Positions 8,702 through 17,353 of a stretch of DNA of 64,000 nucleotides are shown here, one piece after another; positions within the stretch are counted from its first letter, which is position 1; the number at the start of each line of letters is the position of its first letter. The DNA comes from Terrabacter tumescens (GTDB lineage Bacteria > Actinomycetota > Actinomycetes > Actinomycetales > Dermatophilaceae). The notes under the pieces were generated by a model, which was not told the DNA's origin, did not search any database, and saw only the letters and a program-made list of their open reading frames with translations. Where the stretch lies: contig NZ_BMNZ01000001.1 in assembly GCF_014646815.1 (NCBI RefSeq), positions 62,001-126,000 of the forward strand. The letters are read 5' to 3'. A program made the translations under genes and the position numbers.

Positions 8702-9594
8702 TGTCGCAGTACACCGGACGCCCCGAAGACCCGACGCGCGGGCGCACTGCTGCTGACACCGACGACCTGGACGACGACCTCGACGACGACGACTACGACG
8801 ACGAGCCGCGCAGCTTCGGCGCGACCATCCTGGCCGGCATCAAGGAGCTCGTCATCGTCGTCGTCCTCGCAATGGCGCTCTCCTTCGTGGTCAAGACCTG
8901 GCTCTTCCAGGCCTTCTACATCCCGTCCGGCTCGATGGAGAACACCCTCGTCAAGGACGACCGCGTCATCGTCAGCAAGCTGACGCCGGGGCCGTTCGAC
9001 CTCAAGCGCGGCGACGTCGTCGTCTTCGAGGACCCGGGTGCGCCGACCCCGTGGCTCGGTGACCTCGGCGGCCAGCGCAGCAACGTCGGTGGGCCCTTCC
9101 ACGACGCACTCGTCTTCGTCGGCCTGCTCCCCGAGGACTCCGAGAACCACCTCATCAAGCGCGTCATCGGCCTGCCCGGCGACCACGTCCAGGCCGACGG
9201 CGACACGGGCAAGATCAAGGTCAACGGCGTCGAGATCACCGAGCCCTACGTCAAGCCGGGCGACTACCCGAGCGAGGGCAAGAAGTTCGACATCACGGTG
9301 CCGGCGGGTCGCATCTGGGTCATGGGCGACCACCGCAGCGACTCCTCCGACAGCCGCTGGCACGACGACGGCACCGGCGCCACCGGCTCGGTCCCGATGG
9401 ACAAGATCGTCGGCCGGGCGCTGTTCGTCGTCTGGCCCATCGACCACGTGACCTGGCTCGGCGTGCCCGAGCGCACCTTCTCGCAGGTCCCGACGGCCAC
9501 GACGCCGTCGACGAAGCCGACGGGCAAGGGCACGGTCAACCCGAGCCCCACCGGCAAGCCGCGCCCGTCGGCCACGACGACGAAGGCCGGCTGA
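8701..9594 (+). CDS. lepB: Signal peptidase I (second of two)
   Basis: 297 residues from the ATG at 8701, which overlaps the previous stop (TGATG). The N-terminus has an acidic run ([15 protein letters not shown], about residues 21-35), then a membrane segment (about 45-65). Catalytic S78 is in IPSGSM and K153 in [14 protein letters not shown]; box E is [17 protein letters not shown]. The C-terminus is a Thr/Pro/Lys-rich tail (about 265-297). The two peptidases differ in N-terminus and insertions, so they may prefer different substrates. Both carry full catalytic residues. Confidence 0.95.
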   Translation: MSQYTGRPEDPTRGRTAADTDDLDDDLDDDDYDDEPRSFGATILAGIKELVIVVVLAMALSFVVKTWLFQAFYIPSGSMENTLVKDDRVIVSKLTPGPFDLKRGDVVVFEDPGAPTPWLGDLGGQRSNVGGPFHDALVFVGLLPEDSENHLIKRVIGLPGDHVQADGDTGKIKVNGVEITEPYVKPGDYPSEGKKFDITVPAGRIWVMGDHRSDSSDSRWHDDGTGATGSVPMDKIVGRALFVVWPIDHVTWLGVPERTFSQVPTATTPSTKPTGKGTVNPSPTGKPRPSATTTKAG

Positions 9595-9620
9595 TCGCCA
9601 GCCCCGGCAGCCCCCGCACC

Positions 9621-10400
9621 ATGGCACGACCTGCACCGTCGAAGAAACCGTCCCTGCGGGTCGAGCGCGCCCTGCAGCGCTCCGGCCACCGCCTCCTCGC
9701 CGGCATGGACGAGGTGGGCCGGGGCGCCCTCGCGGGCCCGGTCAGCGTCGGCGTCGTCGTCATCGACGAGACCGTGCGGTCCGCGCCCACTGGGGTCAAG
9801 GACTCCAAGCTGCTGACCGAGCGGGCCCGCACGGTGCTCGTGCCGCGCATCCAGCGGTGGTCGGTCGCCCACGCGGTCGGGCACGCGAGCGCCGACGAGA
9901 TCGACGAGATCGGCATCATGGCCGCCCTGCGGCTGGCCGGCCTCCGCGCCCTCGGGGCCATCCGTGACGCCGGGATCGTGCCCGACCTCGTCATCCTCGA
10001 CGGCAACCACGACTGGCTCACCGCGCCGACGGAGGTCGGCCTCTTCGCCTTCGCGGACGCGCACGGCCCGGCGACGCCGCCGGTGACGACCATGGTCAAG
10101 GCAGACCTGAAGTGCTCCTCCGTCGCGGCCGCGAGCGTGCTGGCGAAGGTCGAGCGCGACGAGATGATGGTGACCTTCTCGGCCCAGCACCCGGCATACG
10201 GCTGGGCGCTCAACAAGGGCTACTCGGCGCCCGAGCACATGGACGCGCTCACGCGGCTCGGCCCGTGCGAGCTGCACCGTCGCTCGTGGCGCCTGCCCGG
10301 CGTGTACGCCGAGGGGCCGGTCGAGGTGTTGAATGAGGGCACGGAGAACCTCGCTCCGGTGCCCACCACGGCAGAGCAGACAGGGACGGCGATCAGGTGA
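9621..10400 (+). CDS. rnhB: Ribonuclease HII
   Basis: 259 residues. RNase HII motif [13 protein letters not shown] (D30, E31), then [10 protein letters not shown] and [25 protein letters not shown], supplying the carboxylates for two-metal catalysis. It removes RNA from RNA:DNA hybrids and single ribonucleotides from DNA. About 35 residues after the core ([18 protein letters not shown]) are low-complexity. The stop overlaps the DUF2469 gene by 4 bp (GTGA). Confidence 0.96.
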   Translation: MARPAPSKKPSLRVERALQRSGHRLLAGMDEVGRGALAGPVSVGVVVIDETVRSAPTGVKDSKLLTERARTVLVPRIQRWSVAHAVGHASADEIDEIGIMAALRLAGLRALGAIRDAGIVPDLVILDGNHDWLTAPTEVGLFAFADAHGPATPPVTTMVKADLKCSSVAAASVLAKVERDEMMVTFSAQHPAYGWALNKGYSAPEHMDALTRLGPCELHRRSWRLPGVYAEGPVEVLNEGTENLAPVPTTAEQTGTAIR

Positions 10401-10717
10401 GTTCGGAAGATCTCGAGAAGTACGAGACCGAGATGGAGCTCCAGCTCTACAAGGAGTACCGCGACGTCGTCGGCCTCTTCACCCACGTCGTCGAGACCGA
10501 GCGCCGCTTCTACCTCGCCAACTCCGTCGACGTGAAGGTGCGCAGCGACGGCGGCGAGGTGTTCTTCGACGTGACGATGGCCGACGCCTGGGTGTGGGAC
10601 ATCTACCGGCCGGCGCGGTTCGTCAAGAACGTGCGCGTCGTGACGTTCAAGGACGTCAACGTCGAGGAGCTGCCCAAGCCCGACATCAAGCTCCCGGAGA
10701 GCGGCGACTTCAGCTGA
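10397..10717 (+). CDS. DUF2469 domain-containing protein
   Basis: 106-residue soluble protein starting [20 protein letters not shown], with [20 protein letters not shown] in the centre. This is the actinobacteria-specific DUF2469 family, almost always located after rnhB. GTG start overlaps the rnhB stop. Function unknown; conserved coupling to RNase HII suggests a nucleic-acid role, which is inference. Confidence 0.93.
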   Translation: MSSEDLEKYETEMELQLYKEYRDVVGLFTHVVETERRFYLANSVDVKVRSDGGEVFFDVTMADAWVWDIYRPARFVKNVRVVTFKDVNVEELPKPDIKLPESGDFS

Positions 10718-10828
10718 CGTCCGGCCGCTTGGCCGCGTCGTCCACACCCCCTCACCGATGGCGTATGCCGTCCACAGCCACGCGCCGACGGGTGTCCTCC
10801 GCGGGTCGCCGCCGGGAGAGTGGCCGGC

Positions 10829-11194
10829 ATGGACCTCTCGACTCGTGCCCTCGGCGACTACGGCGAGCGCCTCGCCTGCCGCTACCTGCTCGCGCAGGGA
10901 CTGACGATCCTCGACCGCAACTGGCGGTGCGTGCGCGGCGAGATCGACGTCGTCGCCCGTGACGGTCGCGAGCTCGTGGTCTGTGAGGTCAAGACGCGCA
11001 CGACCGAGGCCTACGGCGCCCCGTTCGAGGCCGTCACGTGGCGCAAGCAGCGGCGGCTGAGACACCTGGCCGGTCTGTGGCGCGACGACCACGCCGACCT
11101 CGCCCGTGGTCTCGCCCTGCGGATCGACGTCATCTCGATCCTCCGGCCTCCATCGGGCCAGGCGCGGCTCCAGCATCTCCAGGGGGTGTGCTGA
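10829..11194 (+). CDS. YraN/UPF0102 family nuclease-like protein
   Basis: 121 residues with the UPF0102 signature: GDYGERLACRYLLAQGLTIL, then NWRCVRGEIDVVARDGRELVVCEVKTR, the last containing the E-x-D and E-x-K of the PD-(D/E)xK nuclease fold. I chose the ATG at 10829, which has GGGAGAG at good spacing; the in-frame GTG at 10820 directly abuts that site. It overlaps yifB by one base (TGATG). The YraN-YifB-DprA order is standard in actinobacteria. Confidence 0.92.
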   Translation: MDLSTRALGDYGERLACRYLLAQGLTILDRNWRCVRGEIDVVARDGRELVVCEVKTRTTEAYGAPFEAVTWRKQRRLRHLAGLWRDDHADLARGLALRIDVISILRPPSGQARLQHLQGVC

Positions 11195-12750
11195 TGGGTC
11201 TCGGGCGCACCCGGTCGGTGGGCCTTCGAGGGGTGCACGGCTTCGTCGTCGACGTCGAGGCGCACGTGACGCAGGGCCTCCCGGGCTTCGCGATCAGCGG
11301 CCTCGGCGACTCGGCCGTCAAGCAGTCCTCCGACCGGATCAAGGCCGCTGCCGCCCTCATCGACAAGATGCCGGTGAGTCAGCGTCGGGTCACCGTCAAC
11401 CTGTCGCCGGCGGGCGAGCGCAAGGTCGGGACCGGCTTCGACCTCGGCATCTTCGTCGCCGTCGCCGCGGCCATGGACCTCGTCCAGGTCCGGGTCGTGC
11501 GCGACGTCGTCCACATCGGCGAGGTCGGTCTCGACGGGACGGTGCGCCCGGTGCCCGGCGTGCTGCCGCTCGTGCGCGCTGCCTCCCTCGCGGGCGTCCG
11601 CCACGTCGTCGTGCCGGTCGCCAACGCGGGCGAGGCCAGACTCGTGTCGGGGGTGCACGTGCACCCCGTGGCCGACGTCGTGGAGCTCGTCCGGCGCTAC
11701 GACGCCCTCGGCAAGGGACGGGTCGTCGACGAGGTGCCCGTCCCTCTCGTGATGGCGCCGCCTCCCGAGCCGGTGCGCGACCTCAGCGAGGTCGTCGGCC
11801 AGGCCGACGCCAAGCTGGCGCTCGAGATCGCGGCGGCCGGGGGCCACCACCTGCTGCTCGCCGGCCCTCCGGGCGCCGGCAAGACGATGCTGGCCGAGCG
11901 GCTGCCGGGGCTGCTGCCGCCGCTCGGCGAGACCGAGTCGATGGAGGTCACGGCGATCCACTCGGTGCTCGGGACCCTCGGCTCCGGGCACGACGCGTGC
12001 CTCATCTCCCGGCCGCCGTTCGTGGCCCCGCACCACGGCGCCTCCCAGGCCGCCGTCATCGGCGGCGGAAGCGGGCACATCCGCCCCGGCGCGATCACCC
12101 AGGCCCACCACGGCGTCCTCTTCCTCGACGAGACGCCCGAGTTCGACAAGAGCGTGCTCCAGTCGCTGCGCACGCCGCTCGAGCGGGGGTCGGTCTCGAT
12201 CGCCCGCGCCCACGAGACGGTCACCTTCCCGGCCCGCTTCCAGCTCGTCCTCGCCGCCAACCCGTGCCCGTGCGGCAACGGCTGGGGCAAGGGCCTGGAC
12301 TGCACGTGCACCCCGCTCATGCGGCGCTCCTACTTCGGCAGGCTGAGCGGCCCGCTGCTCGACCGCGTCGACCTCCAGGTGCACGTGCAGCCGCCGGGCC
12401 TGTCGATGGCGGGAGCCCCGCCGGGGGAGCCGACGGCGTCCGTGGCCGCTCGGGTCGCTGCCGCGCGCTCGGCGCAGGGCGAGCGCTGGCGCGCGGTCCT
12501 CGAGCGGGGCGGTGGGGTCAACGCGGACGTGCCGGGCTCGGTGCTCAGGGGTCGACCGTGGCGGCTGCCGACCTCGGCGACGACCACCCTCGACCGGGCG
12601 CTGGAGCGGGGTTCGCTCAGCCTGCGCGGCTACGACCGCACGCTGCGGTGCGCCTGGACCATCGCCGACGTCATGGGCCTCCAGCGTCCCGGCCTGGAGC
12701 AGGTCGACCTCGCCCTGAGCCTGCGTCACCGTGCGGGGGTGGCCGCATGA
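11194..12750 (+). CDS. YifB family Mg-chelatase-like AAA ATPase
   Basis: 518 residues from ATG 11194; the frame is open further upstream but this start overlaps the yraN stop and begins with the family N-terminus (LGRTRSVGLRGVHGFVVDVE). Domains: N-terminal ChlI-like fold (TQGLPGFAISGLGDSAVKQS, about 25-44), then the AAA+ domain with Walker A GPPGAGKTML, Walker B GVLFLDE, and LVLAANPCPCG, then the Mg_chelatase_C region. A related protein, ComM, promotes branch migration during transformation. The neighbouring DprA fits a recombination or DNA-processing role. Confidence 0.94.
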   Translation: MGLGRTRSVGLRGVHGFVVDVEAHVTQGLPGFAISGLGDSAVKQSSDRIKAAAALIDKMPVSQRRVTVNLSPAGERKVGTGFDLGIFVAVAAAMDLVQVRVVRDVVHIGEVGLDGTVRPVPGVLPLVRAASLAGVRHVVVPVANAGEARLVSGVHVHPVADVVELVRRYDALGKGRVVDEVPVPLVMAPPPEPVRDLSEVVGQADAKLALEIAAAGGHHLLLAGPPGAGKTMLAERLPGLLPPLGETESMEVTAIHSVLGTLGSGHDACLISRPPFVAPHHGASQAAVIGGGSGHIRPGAITQAHHGVLFLDETPEFDKSVLQSLRTPLERGSVSIARAHETVTFPARFQLVLAANPCPCGNGWGKGLDCTCTPLMRRSYFGRLSGPLLDRVDLQVHVQPPGLSMAGAPPGEPTASVAARVAAARSAQGERWRAVLERGGGVNADVPGSVLRGRPWRLPTSATTTLDRALERGSLSLRGYDRTLRCAWTIADVMGLQRPGLEQVDLALSLRHRAGVAA

Positions 12751-12813
12751 CGGCATTGGGCGGGCGCCGCCCCGTGGCGGCCCGAATCACGAACGACCTC
12801 CTGGAGGTGGACG

Positions 12814-13920
12814 GTGGACGCTGACCGGTTCGCTCGTGCGGCACTGTCGCGGCTCGCGGAGCCGTGCGACAAGGACGTGCCCGGGCTCGTGGCGCAGCTG
12901 GGCGCCGTCGAGACGGTCGAGCGCATCCGTGCTGGGCGGGGCACGCTCGCCCGCTTCGCCGCGCGGCTCGCGACCCTCGACACCGCACGTGACCTCGACA
13001 TCGCGGCGAAGGTCGGGGCGCGGGTCGTCGTGCCGGACGACGACGAGTGGCCCGAGCGGCTCCGGCAGATCGACATCCCGCCCTACTGCCTGTGGGTGCG
13101 GGGGCCGCTCGACCTCGCGGAGACCGTCGAGCGCTCCGTGGCGGTCGTCGGCTCGCGGACCGCCACCGCCTACGGCGAGCAGATGGCCGCCGACATCGCC
13201 GCCGGGCTGTGCCAGCGGGGATGGACCGTGGTGTCCGGGGCGGCGTTCGGCATCGACGGCAGCGCGCACCGCGGGGCCCTGGCGGTCGAGGGAGCGACGG
13301 TCGCCGTGCTCGCCGGAGGGGTCGAGCGGCCCTACCCGTCGGGGCACGCCGCCCTGCTGTCCCGGATCGCCCGCGACGGACTCGTGGTCTCGGAGGTGGC
13401 TCCGGGGTCGGCCCCGATGAAGTCGCGCTTCCTCGCCCGCAACCGCCTCATCGCGGGGATGACTCGCGGCACCGTCGTCGTCGAGGCCGACCTGCGGTCC
13501 GGCTCGCGCAACACCGTCAAGCACGCGATCGAGGCAGGCCGTCATGTCGGGGCCGTCCCCGGGCCTGTCACCTCGATGGCCTCCGCCGGCTGTCACCAGG
13601 AGATCCGCGACCTCAGGGCCGTGCTCGTCACCAGCGCGGAGGAGGTCATCGACCTCGTCGGGGACCTCGGCGACGATGCGCACGAGCCGGGGAGAGGCCC
13701 GGTCCGTCCCGGTGACGACCTCCCGCAGCTCGATGCCTCGGTCCTCGAAGCCGTGCCGTTCCGCTCGGGGCTCACCCTCGACGCGATCGTGCGGCAGGTG
13801 GCCCACGCGCCGCTGACGGTCCGGGCGGCTCTGGGCCGCCTCGAACGGCTCGACCTCGTCAGCGAGTCCGCCGGCACGTGGCGCAAGCGTCCTCAACGGC
13901 GCCAGCTCCCGCTCGGCTGA
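12814..13920 (+). CDS. dprA: DNA-processing protein DprA
   Basis: 368 residues. The Rossmann-like DprA core spans about residues 90-290: VAVVGSRTATAYGEQMAADI, WTVVSGAAFGIDGSAHRGAL, ARNRLIAGMTRGTVVVEA and SGSRNTVKHAIEAGRHVGAVPG (segments). A C-terminal winged helix follows (about 305-360, FRSGLTLDAIVRQVAHAPLTV). DprA loads RecA on incoming single-stranded DNA in transformable species. GTG start with GGAGGTGGACG just upstream. No other competence genes are in the window. Confidence 0.95.
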   Translation: MDADRFARAALSRLAEPCDKDVPGLVAQLGAVETVERIRAGRGTLARFAARLATLDTARDLDIAAKVGARVVVPDDDEWPERLRQIDIPPYCLWVRGPLDLAETVERSVAVVGSRTATAYGEQMAADIAAGLCQRGWTVVSGAAFGIDGSAHRGALAVEGATVAVLAGGVERPYPSGHAALLSRIARDGLVVSEVAPGSAPMKSRFLARNRLIAGMTRGTVVVEADLRSGSRNTVKHAIEAGRHVGAVPGPVTSMASAGCHQEIRDLRAVLVTSAEEVIDLVGDLGDDAHEPGRGPVRPGDDLPQLDASVLEAVPFRSGLTLDAIVRQVAHAPLTVRAALGRLERLDLVSESAGTWRKRPQRRQLPLG

Positions 13921-13971
13921 GCCGCCGCTGCGCCGTCCTCTGCTGACACTCGAAGGACCCGTCCAGGCAGC

Positions 13972-14094
13972 TCGAGTGAGCGTTCCGTCGCAGATCGAAG
14001 CGAGCGTCCCGCCCCAGTCGAGTGGCCCCGCGGCACCACCCGTTGCCCGGCCGGTCGAGTGAGCACTTCGTCGCAGATCGAGTGAGCGCTCGGT
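13972..14094 (+). repeat. Direct repeats built on TCGAGTGAGC between dprA and xerC
   Basis: Two copies, at 13972 and 14055 (83 bp apart), share TCGAGTGAGC, five variable bases, then GTCGCAGATCGA. A third TCGAGTGAGC is at 14078, and degenerate forms at 13995 (TCGAAGCGAGC) and 14018 (TCGAGTGGCC). The 262-bp gap holds no credible gene. The reverse complement of the same decamer recurs in the cluster at 15797-15930. Function unknown. Confidence 0.75.
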
Positions 14095-14182
14095 CACGTC
14101 TTCGGAGGTCGGGCCCCTTCACCCAAGCAGCCACCACGGCGCGGCGCTTGCCAGTTGGCATGGGGTTTGCGATGGTGCGGGA

Positions 14183-15121
14183 GTGACGGATGTGGTGAAC
14201 GCCGAGACCGACGTGCTCGAGCGGCACGCCGAGCTGTTCCACGCGTACTCACGTCACCTCGGTGCCGAGCGGGGGCGCTCGGTGCACACCCGCCGCGCGT
14301 ACCTCGGTGACGTCCGGCACCTGCTCGGCTTCGCCGCCGAGCGCGGCATCGACGAGATCGGGGACCTGCGGATCGGGGACCTGCGTGCGTGGCTCGGCAG
14401 CCAGGCCGACGCGGGCGCCGCTCGCGCGACCATCGCGCGCCGGGCTGCCTCGGCACGCACCTTCCTGAGGTGGGCCGAGCACACCGGCCGCATCCCGACC
14501 GACCCCTCCCTGCGGCTGGTGGCGCCGAAGCGACACGCGACCCTGCCGGGTGTCCTGCGCCAGGGCGAGGCCACCGAGCTGCTCGACCTCGCCGCCGTCC
14601 GGGCCGACGACGAGGACCCGATCCACGTGCGCGACCGGGCCGTGCTCGAGCTGCTCTACGCGAGCGGCATCCGCGTGGGTGAGCTCGCAGCCCTCGACAT
14701 CGACGACGTCGACCTGGCACAGGGAGTGGTGCGCGTCATGGGCAAGGGCGCGAAGGAGCGGATCGTGCCCTTCGGTGCCCCGGCCGGCCGAGCCATCGAG
14801 GGCTGGCTCGCCGTCCGTCCCCGCCTCGTCGGCGAGCACTCGGGGCCGGCACTCTTCCTCGGGCGGCGCGGGCGCCGCGTCGATGCGCGACAGGTGCGCT
14901 CGGCCGTGCACGAGCTGCTCTCGCACCTGCCCGAGGCGCCCGACCTCGGCCCCCACGGCCTGCGGCACAGCGCCGCCACGCACCTGCTCGAGGGCGGTGC
15001 GGACCTGCGCATGGTCCAGGAGATCCTCGGTCACGCGAGCCTCGCGACCACCCAGATCTACACCCACGTCTCGGTGGACCGGCTCCGGCGCAGCTACGAG
15101 CAGGCCCACCCGCGCGCCTGA
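14183..15121 (+). CDS. xerC: Tyrosine recombinase XerC
   Basis: 312 residues. N-terminal SAM-like core-binding domain (about 12-105), then the catalytic domain. Active-site residues: R164 ([15 protein letters not shown]), K188 ([12 protein letters not shown]), H258 and R261 ([11 protein letters not shown]), H284 and the nucleophile Y293 ([13 protein letters not shown]). Housekeeping XerC/XerD acts at dif to resolve chromosome dimers. Its place in the dprA-xerC-M23 order indicates the chromosomal enzyme and not a phage integrase. GTG start. Confidence 0.93.
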   Translation: MTDVVNAETDVLERHAELFHAYSRHLGAERGRSVHTRRAYLGDVRHLLGFAAERGIDEIGDLRIGDLRAWLGSQADAGAARATIARRAASARTFLRWAEHTGRIPTDPSLRLVAPKRHATLPGVLRQGEATELLDLAAVRADDEDPIHVRDRAVLELLYASGIRVGELAALDIDDVDLAQGVVRVMGKGAKERIVPFGAPAGRAIEGWLAVRPRLVGEHSGPALFLGRRGRRVDARQVRSAVHELLSHLPEAPDLGPHGLRHSAATHLLEGGADLRMVQEILGHASLATTQIYTHVSVDRLRRSYEQAHPRA

Positions 15122-15154
15122 CCGTCGCTGCCTGACGGGCTGTCATGCGGTGGC

Positions 15155-15691
15155 TCAGGGGAGGGGGAGCAGGATGACCGGGGACCGGCCGACGAAGGAC
15201 AGCGGGTCGAGGTAGGTCTCGCCCCGGAGCACGCCCCAGTGCACGCAGGTGCGGGGCGCGCAGTGGCCGGGCGTGGACGTCACGGTGCCGACAGGCCCGC
15301 CCCGCGCGACCGCGGTCCCCACTGCCGACGTCGCCGTCACGGGCTCGAAGGTGCTGCGCAGGCCGCCCGGATGGGCCACGACCACGACGCCGCGACCGGC
15401 GATGACGCCGGTCCACGAGATGCGCCCGCCGGTCGGCGCCAGGACGGCCTGGTCGACGGTCGCGGCCAGGTCGACGCCACGATGCCCCGGCAGCCACGGC
15501 TGGTCGGGCCGGTCGAACCGCCGCACCACCTCAGGCTCGGGCGACAGCGGCCAGGTCCATCTGCCGGCGGTCGCTCCCGGGGCTGAAGCCTGAGCAGCGG
15601 TGGCCGGGACGGCGGGAGGCGAGACGGCGCTCGCGCTCGTCACCGACGCCGCCGCGAGCACCGCACCCAGCAGGGCTGACCCGATCGACAT
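15155..15691 (-). CDS. M23 family metallopeptidase (secreted, compact)
   Basis: 178 residues from the ATG at 15691 (MSIGSALLGAVLAAASVTSA gives a signal peptide). The M23/LytM domain covers about 60-178: GHRGVDLAATVDQAVLAPTGG holds the first metal ligands (H and D), GRGVVVVAHPGGL and CVHWGVLRGETYLDP the last His (HWG). The expected H-x-H of LytM is HWG, as in many actinobacterial homologues in this position. Predicted to hydrolyse or bind peptidoglycan peptides outside the membrane. Convergent with xerC (33-bp gap). Confidence 0.87.
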   Translation of the reverse strand: MSIGSALLGAVLAAASVTSASAVSPPAVPATAAQASAPGATAGRWTWPLSPEPEVVRRFDRPDQPWLPGHRGVDLAATVDQAVLAPTGGRISWTGVIAGRGVVVVAHPGGLRSTFEPVTATSAVGTAVARGGPVGTVTSTPGHCAPRTCVHWGVLRGETYLDPLSFVGRSPVILLPLP

Positions 15692-15796
15692 GTCGCCATG
15701 CTCGCCCGGACCATGGTGGCTCGCCGGCCGCCTCACGTTCCTGTGGACGGCCGACGGTCCGAACCTGGGGGTGTGGACAGGCTGGGGCGGGGAGGC

Positions 15797-15930
15797 CACT
15801 CGAGTGGGTGTGACTGGTGGGGTGGGGTGCTCACTCGATGTTTTGGGGTGGGTGGGGCGCTCACTCGAGGGGATGGGGCTGTTGGGGTGGGGCGCTCGCT
15901 CGACTCGTGGTGGGGTGGGGGCTCACTCGA
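15797..15930 (-). repeat. Tandem TCGAGTGAGC repeats with C-rich spacers
   Basis: Read on the minus strand, TCGAGTGAGC occurs at 15921-15930, 15859-15868 and 15829-15838, and TCGAGCGAGC at 15894-15903; a palindromic CACTCGAGTG lies at 15797-15806. Spacing is 27-35 bp, with spacers of CCCCACCCC type. The first copy supplies the stop codon (GAG TGA) of the upstream aminotransferase. Same decamer as at 13972-14094. No gene seen in the 231-bp gap. Confidence 0.75.
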
Positions 15931-17098
15931 CTCGGGGGCGGGTGCCGGCGGCGGCGAGGCGACGGCTCGCCTCGAGCAGGACCTCGTCCTTCTTGCAGAA
16001 CGCGAACCGGACCAGGGTGCGCGCCGCGTCCTGGTCGTCGTGGAAGACCGACACGGGCACCCCGACCACGCCGGCGATCTCGGGCAGCCGTCGCGCGAAG
16101 TCCAGCCCGTCCACGGCGCCGAGGGGCGCGGCGTCGGCGATGACGAAGTACGTCCCCGACGGGCGGGCGACCTGCAGCCCGGACGTCTCGAGCGCCGAGC
16201 ACAGCAGGTCGCGCTTGGCCTGCAGCGAGTCGCGCAGGCCGGCATACACCTGGTCGCCGAGACCCAGGGCCACGGCCACCGCCGGCTGGAAGGGGCCGGA
16301 CCCGACGTAGGTGAGGAACTGCTTGACGGTGCGTGCCGCGGCGACCGCCTCGGCCGGCCCCGAGAGCCATCCGACCTTCCACCCCGTCGCGGAGAACGTC
16401 TTGCCGGCGGAGCTGATCGTGATGGTCCGCTCGGCCATCCCCGGCAGGGTCGCCACCGGCACGTGCTGCGCGTCGTCGAAGACCAGGTGCTCGTAGACCT
16501 CGTCGGTGACGACCCACGCGTCGTGCTCGCGGGCGAGAGATGCGACCAGCTCGAGCTCGTCGCGCGTGAAGACCTTGCCCGTGGGGTTGTGCGGGGTGTT
16601 GAGCAGCACGAGGCGGGTGCGCGGCGAGAACGCCGCCCGCAGCGACGCCTCGTCGACGGCGAAGTCGGGGAAGCGCAGCACCGACGTGCGGCGGGTCGCT
16701 CCGGCGAGGGCGATCGTGGCGGCATACGAGTCGTAGTACGGCTCGAAGGTGACGACCTCGTCGCCGGGCTCGCACAGCGCGAGCACGACCGACGCGATGG
16801 CCTCGGTCGCGCCGACGGTGACGAGCACCTGCGACGACGGGTCGAGCCGGATGCCGTAGAAGCGCTCCTGGTGGGCGGCGACCGCCTCGAGCAGCTCGGG
16901 GACGCCGGGGCCGGGCGGGTACTGGTTGCGCCCGGCGTCGATGGCCGCCTTGGCCGCGTCGAGCATCACGCGCGGGCCGTCGGTGTCGGGGAAGCCCTGG
17001 CCGAGGTTGATGGCACCGGTCCGGGTGGCCAGCATCGACATCTCGGCGAAGATCGTGGTGCCGAAGGGCTGCATGCGCGAGATCAGCGGCGAGCTCAT
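15923..17098 (-). CDS. Pyridoxal phosphate-dependent aminotransferase (class I/II)
   Basis: 391 residues from ATG at 17098 (MSSPLISRMQPFGTTIFAEM). Fold-type I features: INLGQGFPDTDGP, the VTVGATEAIASVV segment, NTPHNPTGKVFT, DEVYEHLVFD, and PLP Lys K233 in ISSAGKTFSATGWKVGW. This resembles the kynurenine/glutamine/methionine aminotransferase group (YbdL/KAT-like); the specific amino acid cannot be read from sequence. A longer frame upstream to 17278 exists but crosses two hairpins and lacks family similarity. Minus strand, downstream of the DUF6541 gene. Confidence 0.92.
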   Translation of the reverse strand: MSSPLISRMQPFGTTIFAEMSMLATRTGAINLGQGFPDTDGPRVMLDAAKAAIDAGRNQYPPGPGVPELLEAVAAHQERFYGIRLDPSSQVLVTVGATEAIASVVLALCEPGDEVVTFEPYYDSYAATIALAGATRRTSVLRFPDFAVDEASLRAAFSPRTRLVLLNTPHNPTGKVFTRDELELVASLAREHDAWVVTDEVYEHLVFDDAQHVPVATLPGMAERTITISSAGKTFSATGWKVGWLSGPAEAVAAARTVKQFLTYVGSGPFQPAVAVALGLGDQVYAGLRDSLQAKRDLLCSALETSGLQVARPSGTYFVIADAAPLGAVDGLDFARRLPEIAGVVGVPVSVFHDDQDAARTLVRFAFCKKDEVLLEASRRLAAAGTRPRVE

Positions 17099-17149
17099 GG
17101 CCCGAGCGTAGCCACGGGTGCCGTCGACCGATCGGCCCGCCACGTGGGA

Positions 17150-17180
17150 GAGCCCCCGCCGGGGCACGTGGCGGGGGCTC
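17150..17180 (-). terminator. Hairpin upstream of the aminotransferase
   Basis: GAGCCCCCGCC (17150-17160) pairs perfectly with GGCGGGGGCTC (17170-17180), 9-nt loop. It lies between the DUF6541 gene and the aminotransferase, 52 bp before the aminotransferase start. Probably part of the DUF6541 terminator region or a leader attenuator of the aminotransferase. Confidence 0.5.
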
Positions 17181-17225
17181 ACACGACTCGCGGCGGCTGT
17201 GGAGGGGTCCTTGCCGCGGGACGTG

Positions 17226-17270
17226 GGTGGAGATCCCACCCGGTCAGGGGGTCCGTGTGGGATCTCCACC
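17226..17270 (-). terminator. 14-bp perfect inverted repeat after the DUF6541 gene
   Basis: GGTGGAGATCCCAC (17226-17239) and GTGGGATCTCCACC (17257-17270), 17-nt spacer, 84 bp past the DUF6541 stop on the minus strand. A second hairpin follows at 17150-17180. Either a terminator or an operator; the perfect symmetry and mixed base composition leave the operator option open. Confidence 0.5.
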
Positions 17271-17353
17271 CTCACCATCGCGGACGGGACGAAAGCGTTA
17301 CGCCCATCGCCGGAGAAATGCGCGAAGAAGTGGACGTATGCCGTGTGGCCGGC

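Noticed and set aside
14183-15121. XerC as an integrase of a mobile element because of flanking repeats
   Set aside because: Position in the conserved dprA-xerC-M23-rpsB backbone and its sequence indicate the housekeeping recombinase; no attachment-site duplication or cargo was seen.
15797-15930. CRISPR array
   Set aside because: The repeat unit is only about 10 bp with G/C-rich similar spacers; no unique spacers and no cas genes.
15923-17278. Longer aminotransferase starting at 17278
   Set aside because: The additional 60 codons cross two strong hairpins and do not resemble the family; the ATG at 17098 starts the fold.
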